Positions 49,221 through 55,414 of a stretch of DNA of 60,039 nucleotides are shown one piece after another. The number at the start of each line of letters is the position of its first letter. Position 1 is the stretch's first letter. The position numbers and the translations under genes are program-made. Origin of the DNA: Clostridia bacterium (GTDB taxonomy: Bacteria > Bacillota > Clostridia > Christensenellales > Borkfalkiaceae); assembly GCA_900770945.1 (NCBI GenBank), contig CAAGME010000035.1:1-60039 (forward strand), written 5' to 3'. Under the pieces are notes generated by a model. It had not been told where the DNA came from, made no database searches, and saw only the letters and a program-made list of their open reading frames with translations.

Positions 49221-49990
49221 ATAATTCCGCCGTTTTCGATCGCGTAGCCCGTAACTATCGCGCCCGAATCGTACATAGCGACTTCCGCGCCCGCTTCGTC
49301 CGCAATGCCTACGGGTATGCCCGTGTACACCGCGTCGCCCTCGGCGGCGTAAGCGTAATTAAGCCCCGATATGACGGTCGAAAAAACGTCGCTGTGCTTT
49401 ATTGTGACGGTGTAAAGTCCGTCCTTTTCCGCAACGGAAGCGACAACGCCCTCTACGGGACTGTAAACCGCGCCTTTTGCAAGCTTCATTATTCCGTTTT
49501 CAACGGTGACTTCGCCGGTTTTAAGCGGAGAAGACGGTGTGAAAGCCGTGTGCGAACGCATATCGGTTTTTACTTCCGTGCCGAAAACTTCACGGAAAAG
49601 CGTGTTCATTCCGCTGTCCGCCCACACGAGATTGGTTATAAGTATCGCCGCGATAAGCACGAACACCGCGGTTATCTGCGCGGCGATAACGTCGAATTTG
49701 AATTTCTTTTTTTCACGCGGCGGCAAAATGTCTTTTACGGCTTTTTGCACCGTGCTTTCCGCTATTTGCGCCGCCTCTTCGCTCGCCTTTTCGTCTTTAT
49801 CTTCGGCAAATTTTTCCGCAACGCAACTCTTTTCAAGTTGCCCTTCTTTTCTTTCGGTCTTGCTTTTTTTGAAAAATCGTCCCGAAGAAAAAAGACCTTT
49901 TACGGTAAATTTTTTCTCCTTGGGCTTTGTTACCACCTCGCACGAATTAACGGGGATTTCTATCATTTCTACATACTCTTCACCGGACAT
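49208..49990 (-). CDS. SpoIVFA-like M23-domain membrane protein
   Basis: 260 residues: charged N terminus, one membrane span (about residues 105-128) and an extracytoplasmic M23/LytM-type domain (VYSPVEGVVASV, then a C-terminal GYAIENGGIIWEK). The usual HxxxD/HxH zinc ligands are not evident, so it is probably catalytically inactive like SpoIVFA, which regulates SpoIVFB. It overlaps the M50 gene, so the pair is co-expressed. Confidence 0.78.
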   Translation of the reverse strand: MSGEEYVEMIEIPVNSCEVVTKPKEKKFTVKGLFSSGRFFKKSKTERKEGQLEKSCVAEKFAEDKDEKASEEAAQIAESTVQKAVKDILPPREKKKFKFDVIAAQITAVFVLIAAILITNLVWADSGMNTLFREVFGTEVKTDMRSHTAFTPSSPLKTGEVTVENGIMKLAKGAVYSPVEGVVASVAEKDGLYTVTIKHSDVFSTVISGLNYAYAAEGDAVYTGIPVGIADEAGAEVAMYDSGAIVTGYAIENGGIIWEK

Positions 49991-50165
49991 TTTTTTACCT
50001 CCGCCGATTTTTTTGTTTGCAATCTACCATATGCGCCCGTATTTATTTTTAGAACAAACCCGCCGCCGTTTTTTTTCGCTTATAAAAATAGCAAAAACGA
50101 GCCGAGCAAAACCGCCCGACTCGTTTTCGTCCTTTTTAAGATTGCTTTCGGGAATTATCTTCCCG

Positions 50166-50489
50166 TTATAACCATTCCGCATAAACGGCTTCGCTTGCAA
50201 GAAACGCCTTGCCGTCGCCGTCAAATTCCCTGCCCTTTCTTTCGGACAGAAGAGTTAAGCCCCTTTTCAAGGTATGGGTTTTGCCGTCGAGAGACAACAA
50301 AACTTCCCCTTCGGTCACTCCCTTCACCTCGACTTTAACGGGCTTTATAAACACCTTGTCGAGAACGTATACTCCCCGCTTTGCCGGAACCTCTTCCGTG
50401 AAAACGTAAAAGTCCTCCGGTCCGTCCGAACCGAAGTTGCCGCAACGCGAAAACCTGACTATACTTCTTTCATTACCCCCCGAATTCAT
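50166..50489 (-). CDS. Small protein of unknown function
   Basis: 107 residues from ATG 50489 (GAGG lies 10 bases upstream); an in-frame TTG at 50498 would add three residues. Beta-rich sequence (KVFIKPVKVEVKGVTEGEVLLSLDGKTHTL), no signal peptide or membrane segment. One base after the stop of the preceding gene, so the two are coupled. Family not recognised. Confidence 0.6.
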   Translation of the reverse strand: MNSGGNERSIVRFSRCGNFGSDGPEDFYVFTEEVPAKRGVYVLDKVFIKPVKVEVKGVTEGEVLLSLDGKTHTLKRGLTLLSERKGREFDGDGKAFLASEAVYAEWL

Positions 50490-50490
50490 A

Positions 50491-51117
50491 TCAGTCAAAC
50501 CTCACACACGGATTAAGCACCGCCGGCGAATGCCATTCGATGCCCTTTTCCGCAAGAAACCGCGCCTTTAATCCCCACATTTCGTGGCACGCGCCCATGC
50601 CGTAAACGGTACGATTTTTACTGATTTTTTCGTCAACCTCGTCTATTACGGCAAGATATTTTTCAGACTTTTCCACAGGATCATGTTTAAGCGAACGACA
50701 ATGCGACAAAAGCGAAGAAAAATCAAATTCTTCGCCGAGAACTTTCAAGGAAAGCTCTTTTAAGTCGGCGCAATCGTCGTCTTCATAATAGTTGCGGCAC
50801 TTAACCGCGGAAGCAAGATTTTTCGCAAAAGCTTCGCGCTGTTTCTCGTCCGAAAGAAAAGCTTGAGCAAAAAAGCCGACCGAAAGCGTATAACGCTTCG
50901 CCGCCGGATAAACCCTGCCCATGCGTTCGTAGGCTTTGCCGAGATACGCGTTTATCGCCGCCTTGTCCGTTGCCGAAACGTTTTCCTTAACCCACTCGTC
51001 CGCAATGGCGGAAAGCTCTTTGAGCTTTAAGCTGTCTTTATAAGAAAACCCTTCTTCGGTCTCTTTGTGCCTTTCTTCGATTTCGCTCACGATATCGAAT
51101 ACTCTGTCATTTTCCAT
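50491..51117 (-). CDS. Helical protein of unknown function (DUF2225-like)
   Basis: 208 residues, strongly helical and acidic, with a possible TPR-like arrangement in the middle (AINAYLGKAYERMGRVYPAAKRY, positions about 70-92) and a C-terminal GMGACHEMWGLKARFLAEKG. It has its own promoter upstream. I am not certain of any family. Coupled to the small unknown gene downstream. Confidence 0.6.
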   Translation of the reverse strand: MENDRVFDIVSEIEERHKETEEGFSYKDSLKLKELSAIADEWVKENVSATDKAAINAYLGKAYERMGRVYPAAKRYTLSVGFFAQAFLSDEKQREAFAKNLASAVKCRNYYEDDDCADLKELSLKVLGEEFDFSSLLSHCRSLKHDPVEKSEKYLAVIDEVDEKISKNRTVYGMGACHEMWGLKARFLAEKGIEWHSPAVLNPCVRFD

Positions 51118-51167
51118 ATCTGCCCCTAATTTGTCTTCTTTTTTGCCCTACATCGCTTGTCTTATAT

Positions 51168-51196
51168 ATAATATCACAATCTCCGAAAAAATTCAA
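51168..51196 (-). promoter_or_regulatory. Promoter for the helical protein operon
   Basis: Minus-strand TTGAAT (51191-51196), 17 bp, TATTAT (51168-51173). Two TTGCAAT copies lie upstream but 19 bp apart, so they do not match the GH3-type spacing. The rest of the 51118-51454 gap is AT-rich, with a terminator hairpin. Confidence 0.5.
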
Positions 51197-51301
51197 TACC
51201 TTTTGAAAATTTTTTTCGAAATTTATTGCAAAAAACACACTATATTGCAATTTGTCTATTTTTTTGCCTTTAAAAAACATTTTTCGCGCTTAAACTTTGT
51301 C

Positions 51302-51326
51302 AAAAAAAACGCCCCTTGCGGGGGCG
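51302..51326 (-). terminator. Terminator downstream of the tandem-XRE gene
   Basis: CGCCCC-TTGCG-GGGGCG hairpin with T-rich flank on the minus strand, 130 bases beyond the XRE stop. Confidence 0.6.
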
Positions 51327-51454
51327 AAAAACTTCAAAATTTTCCTTTTCGACAAAATCCGACGTTTTTATCCGTCTTTCGACGTTATTTTCAAATTAAA
51401 AAGTCGATTTTTCGTTTACAAAAAAAATTTTTCGGGTTAAAATATAGGTAAGCT

Positions 51455-51904
51455 TTAATGCTTGTAGTCGGTTCTGCCCAAAAGGTAATCGGGCGACACG
51501 CCGAAGTAATCGGTTAGAAGCATCAGAATTTCAAGCGACGGAATATACCCTTTTTTGAGCCAACGTATAATCAGACTGTTGTCAAAGCCGAGCGCCGTGC
51601 TTACGCGATAAGCCGTAACGCCGTTCTCTTCGCAAAGCTCTTTGAATCTTTCGGCAAAGGTCGAGCGCGAAAAAGGCTCCAAAAAATCGTTCTCGTTTGT
51701 TTCTCCCAATAAATACAAAAGAGAAACGCCGAAATAATCCGCGATTTTAACAAGCGTTTTAGGCGTGGGGACAACCCCGTGGACGAGCGCGTTGTAAAAG
51801 GAACTCGAATTTACGTTCATGTTCTTTTTAATCTCCGTCCGAGAATAATCGCTTTCGCCGACTAATTGTTCCATGCGCTTTTTAAACGCTTCTTCCGTAA
51901 ACAT
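51455..51904 (-). CDS. Tandem-HTH XRE-type regulator
   Basis: 149 residues composed of two consecutive XRE helix-turn-helix domains (about 4-62 and 77-147). Each ends in DYFGVS..YLLG.T, so the second looks like an internal duplication. No ligand domain is fused. It is divergent from the gene at 52027 with two palindromes between, so it probably controls that gene and itself. Confidence 0.8.
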   Translation of the reverse strand: MFTEEAFKKRMEQLVGESDYSRTEIKKNMNVNSSSFYNALVHGVVPTPKTLVKIADYFGVSLLYLLGETNENDFLEPFSRSTFAERFKELCEENGVTAYRVSTALGFDNSLIIRWLKKGYIPSLEILMLLTDYFGVSPDYLLGRTDYKH

Positions 51905-51944
51905 ACTACGCTCCCGTCGTGTTTTTTACGGTGCAGACATAAAC

Positions 51945-52010
51945 ACCTATAATCTAAGTATAGGTTTTTTATTTAATTTTATATGTGTTCAGAACGGATT
52001 GAACATATAT
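51945..52010. promoter_or_regulatory. Operator palindromes between the tandem-XRE gene and its neighbour
   Basis: ACCTATA/TATAGGT with a 7-base centre (51945-51965) and an 11-bp imperfect palindrome ATATGTGTTCA/TGAACATATAT with an 8-base centre (51981-52010). Their different sequences suggest one site per HTH domain, or two proteins; this is inference. Confidence 0.55.
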
Positions 52011-52026
52011 TTTGAGGAGGAATTAT

Positions 52027-52773
52027 ATGAAATTCTTAACAAAACAAGTCCTAAAAGAGTATGAAGCCGTAAAAATTCTCGCCGAAGCCGATAAGTTCAG
52101 CGGAAAAACCTTAACAAAAGAAGCTTACGAAGATATCAAAGAAACAAAAAAACGGCTGTTTGTCGCCGGGGAGAAAAGATATTTTTCACGCAAGAAAAAC
52201 GGGCAAGATTTTGACGAAGCATACCACGAAAAGCTCTTTGAAAACGTCCTTGACGAAAGGGAAAAAACTTTGGCGGTCCTGCCGAACGAAGTAAAAGAAA
52301 AAATCGACTTAAAACATGCCGCGCTCGGCGAGATGGAAGAAGACGAGCTTTCTCTCGCTCGGCGTTACGTTGCCTCATCGCTGCCTCGCATCGAAAACAT
52401 AACGGACAAGCTCAGGGAAAGCAACGAAGAGCAATTAAAAAAACTCTGTTCGTTTTTCGACGCGGAAATGATTTTCGAAGAGATAGTTTACGGCATTACG
52501 CGCGCCGGGGATAACTTAACGATAATCTTTAAGGACGCCGCACTTTCGCTTTTTTCCGTCCGCGCGAGCGAAGACGAGCTGCCCGCCGAAGTTTTACGCT
52601 TTGACGAAGCCGACCAATACTCCCCCGTTTTCGTTTTAAAAGCCGCCGAATTTTATGCCTTAACCGGCGGCGTGGAAACGCACTTTTTGTTCGAGCAAAC
52701 CGACGAAAGAGGGACAAGCGAACTTTTTTACTTTACAGCCGTCGCAAAAAGTTTTACTTACCGTGAATTATAA
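52027..52773 (+). CDS. Unknown protein, possibly DUF4085-like
   Basis: 248 residues; start at 52027 after a strong GAGGAGG. Soluble, mostly helical first half (KEYEAVKILAEADKFSGKTL) and beta-rich second half (GDNLTIIFKDAALSLF). It looks like the DUF4085 group by general shape, but I cannot confirm. Regulated with the divergent tandem-XRE gene. Confidence 0.6.
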   Translation: MKFLTKQVLKEYEAVKILAEADKFSGKTLTKEAYEDIKETKKRLFVAGEKRYFSRKKNGQDFDEAYHEKLFENVLDEREKTLAVLPNEVKEKIDLKHAALGEMEEDELSLARRYVASSLPRIENITDKLRESNEEQLKKLCSFFDAEMIFEEIVYGITRAGDNLTIIFKDAALSLFSVRASEDELPAEVLRFDEADQYSPVFVLKAAEFYALTGGVETHFLFEQTDERGTSELFYFTAVAKSFTYREL

Positions 52774-52794
52774 CGAAAAAGTGACAGTTTGTCC

Positions 52795-52816
52795 GCCTAT
52801 AAGTCGATTATCGGGC
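52795..52816 (-). repeat. Dispersed motif copy (52.8 kb)
   Basis: Complete copy of the motif with core TATAAGTCGATTATC, between a plus gene and yyaC. Confidence 0.6.
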
Positions 52817-52870
52817 ATTTTTTGTTTCAAAAAAGCACTTCGGCTCACGACAAGAACCGCTTTAAAGCCG

Positions 52871-53392
52871 TTACGCCGATTTGAGATACCGCATAACGCC
52901 CTCTGCTACGATACGCGCCATGCGGTAAACGGGGCTTAATCTCGTAAGATTCAAAAAAGCGTAGTTTGCAAGCGATTTTTCGCTGACTATTCCTATAATG
53001 GAAACGGAACCCATTTCCGGTAAATCTTTGTTTGCGCCGAGTCCCGGTCGAATGGCTCCGTTCAAAATTTTGATTACGCCGACGTCCTCGCTCTTGCCGA
53101 CGGCGGCGTCGATAACGAGAAGCGGCGAAAGCGGGTGGACAGTCGATATGAATTTTTTTGCCGCGCTTATTTCCTTTGCCGTGAGCGGGTTTTCAAGCGT
53201 TCCGTAGATTATCGCCTCCGCTCTTTTTTCGGTAAGCATCGTGCCGACAAAAGGACCGAGCGAATCGCCTATCGTTGCGTCCGTGCCTACGCAAGCGACA
53301 ATCGGGCGTTCGCCGTTGAAAAACTCTTTAAGACTCTTTTCTATAACGTCGCCCCCGTCAAGGTCCGACATTTTGCAATAATATTCGTTCAT
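52871..53392 (-). CDS. yyaC: YyaC-type spore protease (DUF1256)
   Basis: 173 residues of the YyaC/DUF1256 family, spore-associated proteases of the phosphorylase/peptidase-like fold (GPR relative). Conserved GTDATIGDSLGPFVG near residue 36 and VIDAAVGKSEDVG near 105. Its presence, with the SpoIVFA/B pair, supports an endospore-forming ancestry. Activity is inferred from the family. Confidence 0.9.
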   Translation of the reverse strand: MNEYYCKMSDLDGGDVIEKSLKEFFNGERPIVACVGTDATIGDSLGPFVGTMLTEKRAEAIIYGTLENPLTAKEISAAKKFISTVHPLSPLLVIDAAVGKSEDVGVIKILNGAIRPGLGANKDLPEMGSVSIIGIVSEKSLANYAFLNLTRLSPVYRMARIVAEGVMRYLKSA

Positions 53393-53444
53393 ACCATCGA
53401 TTTTAGCCCGAAAAACAATATTTTAATCGTCCTTTTAAAAATAA

Positions 53445-53473
53445 TTGATTTTTTTTGCGGTTTATGGTAATAT
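53445..53473 (+). promoter_or_regulatory. Promoter for the CvpA family gene
   Basis: TTGATT (53445-53450), 17 bp, TAATAT (53468-53473); the ATG of cvpA lies at 53517 after GGAGGA. Confidence 0.6.
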
Positions 53474-53516
53474 TTATGATATACCGTTTCGGCTGTAAAA
53501 AAGTATGGAGGAAAAA

Positions 53517-54218
53517 ATGAATCTCGGGTTATTCACAATTGCCGGCTTTACGTTCGGGCTCGATTTCGTTATCGGCGCAATATTGCTTATATACGGCATA
53601 ATCGGTCTTATTAAGGGATTTTTTAAGGAGTTGACGGGGTTTATCGCAACGACCGTTTCGTTTATCGTGGCGGCGATTTTCTGCGTAAAACTCGCAACGC
53701 TCATAATAGAAAAAACCACTTGGGACGATTCTCTCGCCTCGCTTATCGCGGGGAATTTTCCTAACGACAAAGTCGCGCTTGCCGACCTGCCGACCGCCCT
53801 CTCGTCCTTGAACATACCATTCTTTTTGACTACGCCCGTCATCGACTACGCGACAAGCTTAAACACCGACCCCGTCGTCGTTTCCGAAGTTATAGGAGGC
53901 ACCGCCGCAAAGTATATAATGATTGCCGCGTGCTTTATCGCGATTGTTTTAGCCGTAAAGATAATTTGCTCCATACTGAACGCCGTTTTCAAAATGCTTA
54001 CCGCCGTGCCGGGGATAGGGTTTTTAAACAGATTGCTCGGGCTTGCGCTCGGCGTAGTTAAGGGCGCGGTGTTCGTCTGCGGGCTTTTGTACGTTCTCGA
54101 ACTTGTCCCTATCGCTCAGCTCGACTTTTTGCGTGAAGAAGTCGCCGCCTCGCCCGTCGCCACGTTTTTGTCGAAATACAACCTCTTTGTGTGGCTCACC
54201 TCTCTCATAAAATTCTGA
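53517..54218 (+). CDS. cvpA: CvpA family membrane protein
   Basis: 233 residues with four membrane spans. The start at 53517 uses GGAGGA inside the longer frame beginning at 53505. Typical CvpA motifs are IIGLIKGFFKELTGFIAT and the GIGFLNRLLGLALGVVKG segment. CvpA proteins are associated with colicin V export and with envelope stress or purine-gene loci; function here is not predicted further. It ends before the left cassette-2 repeat. Confidence 0.85.
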   Translation: MNLGLFTIAGFTFGLDFVIGAILLIYGIIGLIKGFFKELTGFIATTVSFIVAAIFCVKLATLIIEKTTWDDSLASLIAGNFPNDKVALADLPTALSSLNIPFFLTTPVIDYATSLNTDPVVVSEVIGGTAAKYIMIAACFIAIVLAVKIICSILNAVFKMLTAVPGIGFLNRLLGLALGVVKGAVFVCGLLYVLELVPIAQLDFLREEVAASPVATFLSKYNLFVWLTSLIKF

Positions 54219-54274
54219 AACGTTTTCCCGCCCGCGCTTTTTTGTGCGAGCGGTTTTTATATCCTGTTCTATAA

Positions 54275-54362
54275 CAAAAAACGGAGAGCATTCAACCTTG
54301 CTTTCCGCTTTTTATTTTTTTTTGCAAACCCTGCCGATAATCGACTTATCGGCGGGGTTTTT
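54275..54362. repeat. Left direct repeat of cassette 2 (terminator region)
   Basis: 88 bases nearly identical to 54958-55043: GGAGAGCATTCAACCTTGC, a T-rich stretch, then a terminator whose loop carries the dispersed motif (54333-54353). Confidence 0.85.
54333..54353 (+). repeat. Dispersed motif copy in the left cassette-2 repeat
   Basis: Complete motif (GATAATCGACTTATC core) forming a terminator stem with GCC/GGC arms. Confidence 0.7.
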
Positions 54363-54382
54363 AGAAATTATTGCTTTTCTTT

Positions 54383-54573
54383 TCATGGCTTGATTGCAAA
54401 TATCTTCAATCTTGCGGCTTTTGCCATCCTGAGCGTTTGATATGTGCCACCGTATTTTTTACCGTTATAAACAGCTAAGATCGCAGAAGAATTCTCAATC
54501 ATATATTTATTTCTTTCCAAGGCAAATCGCTTGGTCTATGCCCACTAAAACAACAAACTTCATTTTTATTCAT
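54383..54573 (-). pseudogene. Decayed DUF1273/SLOG-family gene
   Basis: Starts ATG 54573 and reads MNKNEVCCFSGHRPSDLPW, the classic DUF1273 N terminus. After NI a stop follows, but an overlapping frame continues YMIENSSAILAVYNGKKYGGT and ends FAIKP at 54383, the family C terminus. The normal core of roughly 100 residues is missing and the two ends are out of frame. An internal deletion with frameshift is therefore the simplest reading. Divergent from an XRE gene inside cassette 2. Confidence 0.75.
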
Positions 54574-54582
54574 ATTTTTACC

Positions 54583-54659
54583 ATAAGTGCAGTATACTTT
54601 ACTTAAATATAACACTTTTCTTTGTATTAGTCAAGTATAAGTGCAGTATATTTCACTTA
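54583..54659. promoter_or_regulatory. Divergent operator region of cassette 2
   Basis: Two 23-bp near-copies of the form TAAGTGCAGTATA..TTnACTTA (54583-54605 and 54637-54659), each with TAAGTG and CACTTA-like arms, between the DUF1273 remnant and XRE. A minus-strand promoter TTGACT-17-TATATT overlaps them. Probable XRE operators. Confidence 0.6.
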
Positions 54660-54711
54660 CATGTAAGGCACCTCGGTGGTAAACTTAATTTATCATGGGA
54701 GCAAGAAAAAA

Positions 54712-54954
54712 ATGAACCTTAATAAAGCTTTTGCGATGAGAGTAAGCAATCTTCTTATCGAAAGAAAAATGTCAAAATATCAACTTGAAAAACGCTCGGG
54801 GCTTACGCATTCTGCGTTAAGATATATTTTTAACGAAGTCAATTCCGACGTAAAATTTTCAACGATAGTAAAAGTCGTCGCGGCGTTAGACATGACGCTC
54901 GAGGAGTTTTTCGACGACAAAATTTTCGAAATCTCAAAACTTGACTACGAATAA
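54712..54954 (+). CDS. XRE-family regulator of cassette 2
   Basis: 80 residues from ATG 54712 (GGGAG upstream); single helix-turn-helix (KMSKYQLEKRSGLTHSALRYIF, ALDMTLEEFF), Cro/CI type. It is divergent from the DUF1273 remnant with shared operators, so it formerly controlled that gene. Its stop is close to the right direct repeat. Confidence 0.8.
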   Translation: MNLNKAFAMRVSNLLIERKMSKYQLEKRSGLTHSALRYIFNEVNSDVKFSTIVKVVAALDMTLEEFFDDKIFEISKLDYE

Positions 54955-54957
54955 AAG

Positions 54958-55043
54958 CAAAAAACGGAGAGCATTCAACCTTGCTTTCCGCTTTTTATTT
55001 TTTTTGCAATCCCTGCCGATAATCGACTTATAGGCAGGTTTTT
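54958..55043. repeat. Right direct repeat of cassette 2 (terminator region)
   Basis: 86 bases matching 54275-54362, including a terminator and a dispersed motif at 55015-55035. Separates the XRE gene (plus) from FTR (minus). Confidence 0.85.
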
Positions 55044-55059
55044 TTGTTGTTTTGAAGTT

Positions 55060-55257
55060 TTACTTGTGCTTATAGTAAAGCATGCAGTGGCAATAACCCT
55101 CGAAGTTTTCGTCTTTTATCTGGTCGCGGAATTCCTTGCACATGCACTTCGTGTCCTCGGTATGAGTAAGGCGGCAGGGGCAGTATCCGCCGTTTTCCGC
55201 CATAACTTTTTTCAAGCCGTCAACTATTTCCTTATCGGGGTTGAGCGTTATTTTCAT
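55060..55257 (-). CDS. Ferredoxin-thioredoxin reductase catalytic chain
   Basis: 65 residues with the three Cys pairs of the FTR catalytic subunit: CPC near residue 26, CMC near 38 and CHC near 56. The [4Fe-4S] disulfide reductase passes electrons from ferredoxin to thioredoxin. The variable subunit is absent; single catalytic subunits of this kind occur in anaerobes. It has its own promoter at 55279-55307. Confidence 0.9.
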   Translation of the reverse strand: MKITLNPDKEIVDGLKKVMAENGGYCPCRLTHTEDTKCMCKEFRDQIKDENFEGYCHCMLYYKHK

Positions 55258-55278
55258 ATTTTGCCCTCCTTTTCGATA

Positions 55279-55307
55279 ATTGTATCATCTATTCCGAACA
55301 TTGTCAA
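55279..55307 (-). promoter_or_regulatory. FTR promoter
   Basis: Minus-strand TTGACA (55302-55307), 17 bp, TACAAT (55279-55284). Confidence 0.65.
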
Positions 55308-55362
55308 TCGATTCAATTCGGATAAGAGCTTTCAAGCACGGCAAAAATCCGGAAAAATTTAT

Positions 55363-55380
55363 CGATAATCGACGTATAAG
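55363..55380 (+). repeat. Dispersed motif copy (FTR-permease gap)
   Basis: CGATAATCGACGTATAAG, one base different in the core from the typical copy. Confidence 0.5.
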
Positions 55381-55414
55381 CAGAGTTTAATTTTTTCACC
55401 GCCATGAAAGAAAG

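Noticed and set aside
49394..50338. 314-residue plus-strand frame opposite the SpoIVFA-like gene
   Set aside because: Phenylalanine/arginine-rich shadow spanning an intergenic gap and two minus-strand genes.
51214..51262. TTGCAAT repeats upstream of the 51117 gene as a LytTR site
   Set aside because: Spacing is 19 rather than 22 bp, the copies are far from the -35 box and GTTTAGA is absent.
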